Below are positions 21,701 through 32,600 of a stretch of DNA of 64,000 nucleotides, in pieces (the stretch's first letter is position 1; each line of letters opens with the position of its first letter). A program made the translations under genes and the position numbers. The notes beneath the pieces were generated by a model. That model was not told the origin of the DNA. It saw nothing but the letters and a program-made list of their open reading frames with translations, and searched no databases. The DNA is taken from the NCBI GenBank assembly GCA_013398295.1, contig VZSF01003928.1:62001-126000 (forward strand). Reading direction: 5' to 3'. The stretch comes from Chionis minor. Taxonomy: Eukaryota; Chordata; Aves; Charadriiformes; Chionididae.

Positions 21701-23551
21701 ACACCGTATTTTAAAACTCCATTATATGCTACCTGCATATGAAGGCTATGTGCCATACGAGGTCCCACAATACCCACAAGGCAGCCCATTCCTCACCACA
21801 GGATGTCCACGGGCTTCAATGTATACACTACCATATTGCTCTGCTATGATGCACTATCACGCACAGAGGATCCCCTTGTCCTTGTTCCTCCCCTCTCCCC
21901 CATAATTCAAATAAACACACCCAAGACAGTAAGTCCAATGACTCCAATATTCCTGACGCCTCGGTCGGGAAGATTGTTGACCAAGCATTGGTATGTGCCA
22001 GTATCCGATAGCTGAGTGTTGTTGATGAAGATGGAGGCACTGGTGGTTGGCATTGTCACAGCAAACCCCACTCGCCCATAGAACTGAGGTGCACCACCAA
22101 AGATCTGACCCCCTTGGTAGAGAATAACCTGGAAAAGAAAGGAAGTCTCAAACGCCACTCTGCAGGAGCTGAGCAAGGAGGAAGAACAGCAAGCAAAACA
22201 TGGGCTTCCAAAGACAAAAGGACCAGTTCCGAAAGCATCTCTAAATAACCAGACCTCAATATACAGTTGCCCCAAGCAGACCCATCCTAGCAGAGGTGTT
22301 TTCCCTAAAAGAGGAACACAGTCTGTAGCCTGATTTATTTCAATAGAAATGTTCACAGAGGTAACAGACCAGATAGATACCCAAATCTTCTGGCATAGCT
22401 TAATTGGCAATGCAGGCCTGCTTCATTTAATAGTCATTACCCATCCGGATAAGATCAATGTAAAGAAACAGAGACTCTCTGCAGGTCGGTGAGTACTTTG
22501 CTGGAAAGCATCCGCCAAGTAGGCAGTATCATTTTGAGTCTAAGCCAGTAAGATCCTGCCATGATTTGACACTGCTTACTGAAGATCATTGGGATGAACT
22601 GAATAACAGGCAATGCAACTCTTGAACCTGCACAGCTGCTACCAATCAGATAGCTTATATAGCATTTTGGACTCAGACCAAGTCTCCGAGGAACTCTTCA
22701 GTGCAGGTTCTCACAACTGAATATCAAATGTCATGGGGGCAGTGTGACCCAAGGCAGGTGCATTTGGAGCAATGGCCGTGTGACCCAAGACAGATGCATT
22801 TTGGAGCAATGGCATTATTCTGCTGTTAAGAGTACATGGAAAAAAAAAACAGGCCATCAAATTTAAGATTATGATTCTTGTGCTCACCATGATAGACTCT
22901 CACTTGCTAATGTTCATAAGAACGGACTTGCATAAGCAACTGATGGTGAAAAAGTTAGAGGGGAAGTAGAAGGGAAGATCAGTCTATGAGAGGACATGTT
23001 TGGGCACATTTTACATAGATTTCACAGGTATAAGCCTGCAGCTGCTTCTAGATCCTCCAAATCCCATACCCAGCGCACCAAAACCTGGATTACAGCTCCT
23101 GTGCTCTTTTGAACACACAAAATACCAGAGATCTGGGGCAACCATATAGTATCATGTATACCTGCCCCAGCTGCACATCCAGCCGAGGATACAATGTGCA
23201 CCAGTTAACAAAGCATGGAAGAAATCAAATTCATGTCATATCCAGAGGGCATATTCAGCAATGAAGGGAATGTTCTGGGACAACCAGAGACTCTGCATTG
23301 CAAAGGGACTACATCCAGGCCAGTGTGAAAAGGGTGAGGAAAAGGAAAGCCCCAAAGGAATCCATGCTTCAGTGAGAAAGGACCTACCTGTTGAGGCTGG
23401 TTGGCATTAGAAAGAGGAATGACCATCCAGATGACATTAAGGTTAGTGAGAGCAGCGTTAGTGGTGAAGGTGCAGGGCAATACTGCTGTCTGGCCTCGGG
23501 CAACCTGGATACTCCCTGAACTGACTGACACCTCCAGAGGACACACCAGAC
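18306..23551 (-). CDS. IGSF11: IGSF11 (BT-IgSF/VSIG3), exons 2-7, first exon missing
   Basis: Single-pass immunoglobulin-superfamily adhesion molecule of the CTX family. The family member is known for homophilic adhesion in brain and testis, for binding PSD-95 through its C-terminus and stabilising AMPA receptors, and in mammals as a ligand of VISTA. Here six exons splice in frame (join of 23551-23388, 22128-21921, 21132-20977, 19964-19842, 19609-19459, 18756-18306 on the minus strand), each with AG/GT borders and matching phases. They give about 417 residues: V-set domain, C2-set domain, transmembrane helix, acidic juxtamembrane stretch and a serine-rich tail ending GSLV, a class I PDZ ligand. 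Human IGSF11 is 431 residues, so only the signal-peptide exon is missing; it must lie at higher coordinates or outside the window. Identification rests on strong recall-level similarity over the whole length, densest in the C2 domain and the tail end. Confidence is very high for the family and high for orthology. Confidence 0.95.
18757..19458 (-). other. IGSF11 intron 6
   Basis: About 700 bases between the transmembrane and tail exons. Nothing recognisable was seen in it beyond splice signals; the open frames on both strands are short. Confidence 0.85.
19459..19609 (-). CDS. IGSF11: IGSF11 exon 6 (transmembrane segment)
   Basis: Acceptor TTCCCACAG, donor AG|GTAAGG, phase 1 in and phase 0-plus-2 out. 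It encodes the short stalk PHPRSIG, a single hydrophobic helix of about 23 residues running from [15 protein letters not shown] to ALFYW, the stop-transfer basic residues KNKHK, and a run of six glutamates before IPNEI. This orders the protein as type I with the Ig domains outside the cell. Confidence 0.95.
19842..19964 (-). CDS. IGSF11: IGSF11 exon 5 (second half of C2-set domain)
   Basis: Acceptor ACTAG, donor C|GTAAGT, phase 1 in and phase 1 out. It encodes [12 protein letters not shown], the SSGLYQC F-strand with the disulfide cysteine, and [18 protein letters not shown] with the second CTX-type cysteine. RNIS is an N-glycosylation sequon. The acceptor's TAG is not preceded by a strong pyrimidine tract (TCTCTCTGACTAG), yet the reading frame and family match are unambiguous. 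Confidence 0.94.
19965..20976 (-). other. IGSF11 intron 4
   Basis: About 1 kb splitting the C2 domain. It holds a (CA)n microsatellite at 20118-20145 and otherwise nothing recognised. Confidence 0.85.
20118..20145 (+). repeat. (CA)14 microsatellite
   Basis: An uninterrupted CA dinucleotide run of about 28 bases inside an IGSF11 intron. Its purity suggests it is likely to be length-polymorphic. Confidence 0.95.
20977..21132 (-). CDS. IGSF11: IGSF11 exon 4 (first half of C2-set domain)
   Basis: Acceptor CTCTCGCAG, donor G|GTGCTC, phase 1 in and phase 1 out. It encodes [19 protein letters not shown], the B-strand LTC cysteine and the tryptophan in TYLWEKLDN. The additional cysteine in APLC is the first partner of the second disulfide typical of C2 domains in the CTX family. 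Confidence 0.95.
21133..21920 (-). other. IGSF11 intron 3
   Basis: About 790 bases separating the V-set from the C2-set domain. No repeat or additional exon was recognised. Confidence 0.85.
21921..22128 (-). CDS. IGSF11: IGSF11 exon 3 (second half of V-set domain)
   Basis: Acceptor TTTTCCAG, donor G|GTGTGT, entering in phase 0 and leaving in phase 1. It encodes [10 protein letters not shown], then the F-strand hallmark LSDTGTYQC with the disulfide cysteine, and the J-like strand [16 protein letters not shown] contains an N-glycosylation sequon (NNT). Together with exon 2 it completes one V-set fold, the part that mediates binding in this family. Confidence 0.95.
22129..23387 (-). other. IGSF11 intron 2
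   Basis: About 1.26 kb splitting the V-set domain. It contains a 36-base tandem duplication at 22743-22813 and no other recognised element. Confidence 0.85.
22743..22813 (+). repeat. 36-base tandem duplication
   Basis: Two adjacent copies (22743-22778 and 22779-22813), each starting TGTGACCCAAG and ending GGAGCAATGGC, differing at a few positions and by one T in a T run. It lies in intron 2 of IGSF11, and looks like a local replication-slippage duplication. Confidence 0.9.
23388..23551 (-). CDS. IGSF11: IGSF11 exon 2 (first half of V-set domain)
   Basis: Acceptor CTTTCCAG precedes the exon and donor GTAGGT follows it. The exon enters in phase 1 (a G from exon 1 completes a glycine codon) and leaves in phase 0. 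It encodes the end of the signal peptide region (LVCP) and the start of the mature V domain ([19 protein letters not shown]), the B-strand cysteine in VLPCTF and the core tryptophan in VIWMV. It ends at NANQPQQ. A 29-base tandem duplication lies immediately upstream of the acceptor. The cysteine in LVCP sits at or before the expected signal cleavage point. Confidence 0.94.
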
Positions 23552-23558
23552 CTGGAAA

Positions 23559-23616
23559 GAGAAGGACACCCAGTTCAAGCATTTCAGGAGAAGGACACCC
23601 TGTTGAAGCATTTCAG
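23559..23616 (+). repeat. 29-base tandem duplication next to exon 2 acceptor
   Basis: Copies at 23559-23587 and 23588-23616 both begin GAGAAGGACACCC and end AAGCATTTCAG, with two mismatches. On the minus strand they lie immediately upstream of the exon 2 splice acceptor, so the pyrimidine-rich end of the unit (GTCCTTCTC) is present twice in the acceptor region. Confidence 0.92.
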
Positions 23617-26600
23617 GTGGCCCCATACACATTCAGGTCATGACAGCAGCATCCTGTTGTTACACAACTGTCCCTTACCAATCACTTCAGGCTAAAAAGA
23701 ATTATATCCCTCCCTCAACAAATTGGGCTGCTCTTGTGCAGACCTTTTTTCACAGGAAAATGCAGATAGGCAGACCTTGTAAGTGTGAGCACTTCAATTT
23801 CCGAGCCTCTGAAAACAACAGGTTTTGTTTTGGCGATGGGGAAAGAGCTGTAAGAGCAGCCAAGCTGTGCCTGAGAGATAATGAAGCGTTTTCAGACCCA
23901 TCAATCTTAATGATACCCAACATCACTGAAACAGAAAAGGAAACTGCATTCTAACAGTCTCCACCAAGGGGTAAGAAGAGAGAACATGTATCGTGAAAGA
24001 AGAAAAACAGTTCTCCCCCCACTTCTACCCCTCATAAAGTCCAGTGTGAGCAGAAACATTTCAGTGCTATTTTAATTTAAGGGGTTAAAAATCTAACTCA
24101 TTTCCAATTCAGGTATTTACATCTAGGTGGTGAAAAATGACTACTTATAATGGAGGATCTCATCAAAGCTCATTTGTTTTCCAGCATTTCCACCATTCGC
24201 TTCTTTGCATTCCACACAGGCTGGACAGGGCTCAAAGCCTGATAAGCCCCAGCTTCCCAGTGCAGCAGCTCAAGGCTGCAGTTTTTAAACTGCAAGTCAC
24301 ACAGGGAAATATCTCTGTTCCTACTGCCAAAATCTTGTCAAATGAAACTAACCAAGGAGTCGCCTCCACCACTTTGAGTAGCACTAAAATTCTTTAAACC
24401 TTTTTTTCCAACAAATTCAAACTATTGACTACAAAAAACATCTCTCTATATGACAGCTCACTATCTTCTTGTTCAGTGCGTGTGGAAGACTGCTGGAGGA
24501 GAAGACAAGGAGTTGTCAAGCTCCAAGGCAGTATCAGAATATTGCTAGGACCCAGGTGTAGTCTGGGGACCGGTCCGTGCTCTGGCTGACTCCAGGAAGG
24601 GTCGTCAGTAAAGTTTCTATTTTCTGCCAAAAGACACTAGTTTTGTGAAGGTGAAAAGCTCCATGAGAATAGGTTTCTGTCCGAACTATGAAGAAGTCAA
24701 ACAGTCTGATTTCTGAGAAAAAGGTGAGTGGCTTCCTGCACGCCTGGCTGTTGGGATCCTTCGTGGTGATATGGGGCGCTCAGACCCTGGAAGCGCTGAG
24801 CTTCAGATGCTACAGGTCTAAAGTTTCTAGCACCTGAACAGCCTATGATCAGTTCCTGGGTTTGGACTGACTGCTCTGGAGCTACAGTATCCCAGGACCT
24901 TGCAAATCGTCAGCAACCTCCTCCAGACTTCTGCTCCCTCTTCCTTATCTTCCACCTCCAAAGCTCCAGGTATTGTGGGGAGGCTTAGAAGTGCTTCAGA
25001 CAGAGACAGACAAAATGCCATTTTAATTGCTCCAAGCGAAATTAATGAGTTTCTTACTTTGAGAAAAAAAAGAGAAGAGGAAAAAAAAAAAAAGAGAGAA
25101 AAAAAAAAACGAGTCTGACTTTCCTTACAGGCTTGGAACATATTTAAAAATACGGAACATTTGGGACATTCCTAGGGAAACAGTTCATGTCTGGTGCTAA
25201 CATCTTCAGAGAATTAGGTGCCTGGATGAGGAACAGCTGGTGAAAGTTTAATCCATCAATCTCCTATGCAGGGATGTCAGCAGCAAGTGGAAGTAAATAA
25301 TTTGAAGATGTAGTAATAAGCATCACCTTTATTACAAGGAATCTGCCTTCCAGTTGTGTCTGAGGTCAACAGACTGGGAATGGTTTTGGACTCTTCATTT
25401 ACTTGTGGCTGGCTAGGCAGTGGCAGTAGCCCAAAAACCAGAAATTATCCATGTTGACTTTGGAGATGTTTCTTACCGAACATGACCCTAGCAAGGGATT
25501 GTCTTTTCTGCAGGCCTAAATTTGAAGGTTACCTTGCCATGACTACTCATCCAGTCTAGCATCATCCATGTGCTAAACAGTGTGCAGGGAGTCACAATAA
25601 TTTGGACATTTATTGCATTAACCTCTCTCTCTGACGTAGAGTAGAAAGCTCTTCTGCTGTGTTCAGCATAGATTTAATGAGATGCTCTCCAGGAGAGGAA
25701 AATCAACTAATCATCTGATTTGGAATAGAAACACATGTTCTTCAGCCCCATCCCTTATCCCCTCCACTCTCCCCTCCAAGAACACCACCCCCCCACTCCC
25801 ACCCCCCCAATTCAAAGTCTTTTCATTTGGGAAAAGTAATACTTAACTGTCAGTATTCACTAATAGCAAATTTATTGCAAAAGTTAAGAGTCTACAGTTT
25901 TGCATTACAGGGTTAGTTACATCAATCAGTCATCAAGATGACGTGATTTTCATACCTAACCACCCTCTTGCTACACCTAATATTTATTAATAGTGTTTGC
26001 AAACATCCTGCAGGATAAGAAAAACACTAAAATGGAACATGCATAATTTCTTCACTGTAAAAATAATTTTCAATGCATTTGAGAATTTCCCAATCTACTT
26101 ATGAACAATTTAAAAAAGGAAAGAAAACACATAATATTCCCTTTGCTCTGCCTGTGCACCACTCTCTCCTTGCAGCACCCCACAGCCCTCATAATCTCCT
26201 CCCTCTTCAGGGCACCATAGCATCCCTTTTAATTTGAATTCCATGGAGTGATTGGGGGGAGCGAGGGGGGTACACTAAGGAAGAGCTGAGGTCCCCATTC
26301 ATTTCTCTTGCCAAGGGGACCTGCTTTGAACCAGGGCACGCAAGATGAATGCCCGACACCCACCATGCTGTCCTCTCTGTCTTATTAAACCACCAGGGAA
26401 GCTCCTGAGACCTGTCTTTGCCTCATGCATCCCAGGGCCTGTCAGCTGCTCTTTGGCCCGAGATGCATAAAAGGCAGGCGGCACTTAAAGGCAAGGATTC
26501 ATTTTGTTAAGCTAAGTGGCACCTGCAGGGCTACAGCTGGGGAAAACACACACACAACCACTTCTGACAAGTAAGCTTAAACAAGGCGACAGGGGAGTCA

Positions 26601-29504
26601 GGACACCAAATGTAGGCAAAGTCCTCTTCCACCGGCATAAACAGGGAGGTAGGCTGGTGTGTTAGCAGAGCACCAGGGGGGCATTACTACAGTGCGATTC
26701 CTTTTCCAGGGAGACAGCTGAAAGAGCAAAGATCAAATCCTCTTCAGAAACGACAGCATCTTTTGTTATATCTCAGACTACTAGAAAATGTAACACGCTT
26801 ACACATGCACATGCCCATCTATGCAAGTATCTACATGACTGCATCCTTCCACACCAATACTCACGGCCCAAAACACAGGTGGATGCACACAAAAACACGT
26901 ACACTTATAAACCTGTATGCCCAGGAAGACAGCTAGTAGGAAAACTCAACCAAATTATACGTGTTTAAACACTTGAGAATTAGGAGTTGCAAAAATGTGG
27001 CTTTGCTTTAATGCAAAAGGAGGGAGGCAGGGGAAAGAGGGAGGAAGAGATTTCAAATTTAGCATATCTATTGGGATAAGTATTTTTCAATGCAGCCTAA
27101 GGAATGAGGACTTGAATTCCCTTGAGTAGACAAAAATGCAAATATAGATATATGCACACACATACAGCCCAGTCTACTAAGTCCAATTTTACAAAAGAGG
27201 TCAGAAAAATCAAGGAAAGGATGTTGTAAAGGGTCTCCTTTTGCAAAGGTACACAATCCAGATATTTTCTAAGCATTCAGAGAACTTTAATGACTTGTGA
27301 GAGACAACAATAATCGATCATTACCAAATCATCTCTTAGAATTGAATTACAATGGCCATTACACCCTCTCTTGTATGCGCAGTCTCCTCCTTACTTAGCA
27401 ATTAAGCATCCCTGTAAGCAGCATGCCTGGAGTAAGAGCAGGGTATACCACTGTCAGCAGAAAGCGGAATGGACCCTTCCTTTACATAGGACACTTTGAT
27501 CTTAGCTTGATTCTGCAAACAGCTTTCTCCTTTGATCCCAATGCAGCAAGCTCCCATCACTAATTAAAACGCATGCTCCATTTTTTTGTCCCCTATCAGG
27601 GAACCAGCCAGCAGAATGAGGTTTTGACTACAGTGGCTGTTTTAGTTTCATCGTATTTTCAGGACCAAGTAATTATTCCTGCAAGAGATCACCCCAATTT
27701 AATTTTTGATGCGTCACTACTGCTCTTCCAAGTAGCACGCTCAGCTCCCTCTTCTGCATCCATGAAGGAGTTCATGTAGATAGTTCAGAAAGCATGACAC
27801 AAGCATGTAGGGCCCAGTCCCGCAACCAGCATTTGCCTCCCTGCTGGATATGAGGAGGAAGAAGATGCTGCCAGATGTTTGCTAGCTGCCCTGCAAGGGT
27901 TGCAGCCTGAGAGGCTTCCGAATATACCAGATGCAGCAAAGCTGGAAGACGTGAGCGCATCTTAGCACTTTGACTCCTACCAACTTCCCTGAAAACATTG
28001 CTGGCTCCCCCTCACTACCACACCTCTTTGCCAGAGACCACCAGCAAGACCAGCAAACCACCTCGGCTGACAGATCTGTAAGTGAATCGAGGACTTCTAC
28101 CATCATCATTTCACATCAACAGGCCAGATTATAACATGAACAGCTGATGCACAAATCACCAGTCCATATCACCATGATAACAGATGGCCACAGACCACAA
28201 GGGCCTCACAGGCTGTGCCTTCAGGAAGCACTGTGGTCACGCTGTTGTGCTAGGGGCACGTCCTCCTCCATTGCTGGATCATCCCCAGCACCTGGTTTTC
28301 AGAAGCAGCCATGCTCAGCAAGAGATTTGGTTATCACTGGCTGGGTTGCAGTACGGTGTACAGAGAGGATCTTTCCCCACTGTATTTTTCTTAGGAGTGT
28401 TGATCTCCCAGGACCACAGCAAAATAGAAGTTTATTTGCAGGGTCATTCATACCATGGTAGTCAAACTCCTGCCCTGCCTCACCTTCTGGAGGACACACT
28501 CTATTTTGCAAGTACTCCCGGAAACTGTTGGCAAGTCATCAGCATTTGGCATCTGCTAGCAGCAGCCTCTTGATACTCAGTGGCGTGGGAGGCTGGGCTA
28601 GCAAGACTTCGCATACGCAGAGGCCAGGGTTTAGGTTCACTTTGCAGTGCTGGCAAGCCAGAGAAGCAAATGGCCGGGGGAGAAAGGAAGGAGGGAGGTG
28701 TGAAATGGATGAAAAAAACCTCAGCTGCGTGCGTTCTGCATCTCCAGACCTCTAGGGAAAACGTGCAGAAATGTGTGTGGCTGGAGGGAATAGGAGAATA
28801 AAGCTTCAAGCTCTATCAGCTTGCACCTGAAAACCAGGGATTGGCTTCCCCCAACCCACTGCAATTAGCAATCCTGTTGCCATGTGCTGGGGAAGATGCC
28901 TTTGGCAGTATGACATTTCGAGTCCCTTGTTAGAGAGGCAAAGATGAGGTCACTCAAAAGTTTCAAGAAGAGGGTAGGAACACAGTGTTCGAACTAGCGA
29001 CTGCAGGCAATAGAGGGAGAAACTGCAGAGCAGACTTTTCCTGAGATGAAAGGAAAACAGAAGGCACTGTGCCTTTGGCTTGCCTCACATCTCTAAGTCT
29101 GGGACCAAAGCTGCCTTCTGTGCTGAAGAAGAGAAATATCTCCCACCCCAAATGATCTGGGCTACATTGCTGACTCAACACACTGAGCAGCAGGAAAACC
29201 CACAGCCCAGGAAGGAGTGACTCTCCGCTGGAGGAGACAGTAACAAATGCAGGGAGAACTTCTGCCACAGGACGTGCTAGTGCAGCAATCATTCAAAAGC
29301 CCCTGAAGGAGCCTGACTTGCAGCTGTAAGCACTGATAACATTGAAGTTATCCAGCATGGTATGACAGCACCCAAGCAGGCTGCTCAACAAGCTGTCTGA
29401 CTACTGGTCTTGCCCATTCCTACTAGGGGCTGAGTATCCACCTGTCACTCTAGATGTGCTACATTTGCTAGTTCAGAACTTACCTAACCAAAAGCAGTAT
29501 TTAC
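23617..29504. other. Probable IGSF11 intron 1 / 5' region, part 1
   Basis: No exon recognised. It contains A- and GA-rich low-complexity sequence at about 25065-25112 and an AT-rich stretch at about 25840-26120 that has the look of constrained non-coding DNA but cannot be judged without alignment. The signal-peptide exon of IGSF11 was searched for by eye in this block and not found. Confidence 0.5.
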
Positions 29505-29623
29505 CCAGACTAGTGTTTGGGGGCAGCTTGCAGTAGACTCCATCCTGCTTGTGGATCCCTCCAAAGTCGTCTGAGTTTACCACTGTCTTGGTAAAGACGT
29601 CCCCGGAAAAGTTATCCTGGGAG
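29505..29623 (-). other. Unassigned exon-like reading frame
   Basis: A minus-strand frame, open for 115 codons (29473-29817), contains a 119-base segment with an acceptor preceded by a strong pyrimidine tract (TTACTCCTAG at 29624) and a donor G|GTAAAT at 29504; a second, stronger donor G|GTAAGT lies at 29483. The encoded segment includes SQDNFSGDVFTKTVVNSDDF and KQDGVYCKLPPNTSL, with mostly G or C at third codon positions. I do not recognise the family. It could be an exon of an unannotated gene nested in the IGSF11 intron, an alternative exon, or chance. With the downstream donor it would end in phase 1, the phase that exon 2 of IGSF11 accepts, but it does not look like a signal peptide. Confidence 0.25.
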
Positions 29624-32600
29624 CTAGGAGTAATAGTGAGAAGAAGGGAGGGCTGCAACACACTATAGCCCTTCTGCCAGCTGACAGCAAGGAGAAAGCA
29701 AGTTTTGGTCCAGAAACCAAAGTGATTGCCTCTGTGCCCTAGCTTGTGGGCACATGTTATACAGGTGCTACATGGAGCCTTCTCAGGCAGCCTGCGGGGC
29801 ATACTGAGGACACCCAAGAAAACATCATTCTTCTGTGAGAAAACAGGGACAAAAACTTTCTAGCATAGCTCCTCCTCAAGACACAATTAACACTGCCTAA
29901 GCCACTACCAACAGTTTTCCTAATATAGTCTTTAAAGCCCTAGATTATGCCCGTACTGTGCAGCACAGCTTAGCAGTCTGGTCCAGTACTGAGCAGCCCC
30001 TGCTTTCTTGTCAGTCCCAGAGCTCTCAGCAGTGGTGCTTCTGGGCCCCTGTCTTTTCCTCTCTGCACCCCAGCCATGCAGGTCACACTTGCCGACCTTG
30101 TTCCTTCTCCTCTCCCTGTCCAGTTCTTTCTGCATATCCTTCACTATTCCTGTCACAATGATGGGCAAATATATAGCTCAGAGCTAAAAAAGAGAAGTTG
30201 TGACTGAACAGAGTTTGGCCATTTTGTTCAGCCAAACAGCTGCATTAAACTTTGAATATCTCAGATACCAGAATTTATCAGGAGTAAGCCCATTCCCTTT
30301 ATTTTGATAGGCTCAATATCCTAAAACAAGGCTCATACATGTCTAGCAATGTGATAGTAACCTGACAGTATATAAGGCAAAATAATTTCCAACTCTCCTT
30401 CCTATCTTTGCTGGCTCTGCAGGACAGACTGGAACAAACAGCAGGAAAACTATCACATCTAGCATGGTTTTAGAGGAAGATCTCTGTAACACGGGTGTTA
30501 AACCTACACTGACTTTAACTTCTCCTCTGAGGTCTATACTCTCTGTTAAATGCAGGTCAAAAGCCAAGGTAACATCTAAGCACCTTTATCCCAGGAGAAA
30601 TCATCAGATACAACCAGTGGTACCTATTCATCCCTCCAGCATCGACCCTCCCAAGTAAATAGATCCATTTTACCACAGTAACAACAATCTCAGGATTGCT
30701 GCCCACCCTGTAGCATATACGGGCAAGCAGACACTAATCCAGGGAGAAAACACAATGTCAGGGTCTTGAACTCAAGCCCTGCAGTGTCTTGCCAAGAGCT
30801 CCACCAGCTAATCAGGGACATCGGCTACCTGTAAATCTGTGCTGATCACACCAACCCTTCCCCCTTATCATTTATAACCTCGTCTGAACTAGACAGAAAG
30901 ATAACAGTGAAACTTCCTGCTGACCCACTCTGCTCTGGCCTCAGCTGTTGGCCTGGCAAACAACAGTCACTACCACCCCTGCCATCCTCCCTTTTAGAAA
31001 TAGGTCTTTCTCTGCAGGCCAGCTGGGAGGAGGATTTCAAACAACTGTCTGACTGAGATGACATGGAGCGCATCTCCCTGCCCGTGACCTCCTCAACCTG
31101 CAGCCGTAGGGGAGATGAAAACTGGACTTTAAGACCAAGAAAAGGCAGAAAAGCTTTCAGCTATACATACTTCAAGAATGTTGTCAGTTCCCTCCCATGT
31201 CCTTGTCAGAGGAGCTGGACTAGCTCTTGCAGGGATAGAAAAGCAGCTCTCTTAAAACATGGAGCAACTGAACACTATGGACAAATTTGATTCCTTTCTC
31301 ACTTCTGCCACAGACTCCCTGAGTCTCGCTGAGCAATTCAGTCAGCTTCAGGTATCCTCAGAGGGTCCCTATTAGAGCGAGATCCTCATTTGCTCAGGTT
31401 TAGACCTTAAAGGTTTGTCTTGCTAAACTGCTGAGCATTCAAACCTGCTAGGGAAATCGAGAGGGGCAGTGCTTTCCATGTAGCAGGGGTCACATTCTGT
31501 TAAGCTCTCTGTGTAACGTGAACAGTGTTCTTCCAACAGATCCTAATGTTTGTGTTTAATTAGTCACAGTCTTGAAATTCAAAAGAGGTTTTTGAAGTTT
31601 TTTAACTGTGAGAAGAGCATAGTGCTAGAGCAGCTTGCTAACATGTACAAATTTAGAACAAGAACCCAAATCGGGTTTACAGATGCCCTGCTGTTAGCAG
31701 GGTCAGGCACCCAATGGCCCAAAAGGTCCTTTCCAATCCTGGACTCCTTCTGCCCTCCCAGTACTGGCTTCTCTTCTGTATATCTCTCCAGCCTGGCTGG
31801 AGCAGCCAGGAGAGCCACCTTCTTCACAGCTCCTGTTAGCTGGGATGGTTGCCTTGCATCTCTGCTGCCTAGGATGCAATATGCATGGAAGTTAGCGATA
31901 AAAAACCCCAACTGCATTGTATTATAGCAAGATTATAAAAATAGGATGGGACATTGACAGGAACAAAAATAGCATCTACAATGACATTAGCTAGGATAAA
32001 ACTAATCAATCGCTGTGCTTTGGGGCATGCATTAATCCCCTGCCCGTGGTATTGTGTTGCACAATTAGGTACATTATGGAAGGTTTAACACTTCCCTCCG
32101 ATGCATGCGGCATTGGCTGGAAACAGAGACTGCTGCGATCTGAGCTGGCAGTCCTTGAGTTCACAGCATTTGCAGAGGACTCAAGGAGCAGCTGCGCTAG
32201 TAAGGTTGGGGTATTTTTTGCTTTAGCAGATAAGCAAGACCACAGGGGACCCAGAAGGGATCAGGAACTCACTCAAGTGCTCTCTCAATGCCCCCCTGAA
32301 TTGAAAGAGGGGAGGGGTGGGTAAACCTAGTTCAGCCCGCTCTGTGGGACCACTTGGTGCCAACTTTGCCCTTTTCTGGCTGTGTCCAGCATCAGAGTCA
32401 TCAATGACTCATCCCTCCAGGAATCAGGTGGGCAAGTCAGGAGCATTCAATTTGTCTACAGAAGACAGCTGAAGGCCACAACGAGGCAGCACAGCCAAGA
32501 TACAAAGAGGGTGGTGTGTCCTTGCAACAGGATGAGAGTTATTTCTTTCCCTCCTAAGGTCCTCCAGAGATGCTTGAGGCACCATTTTCCAAGTCACAGA

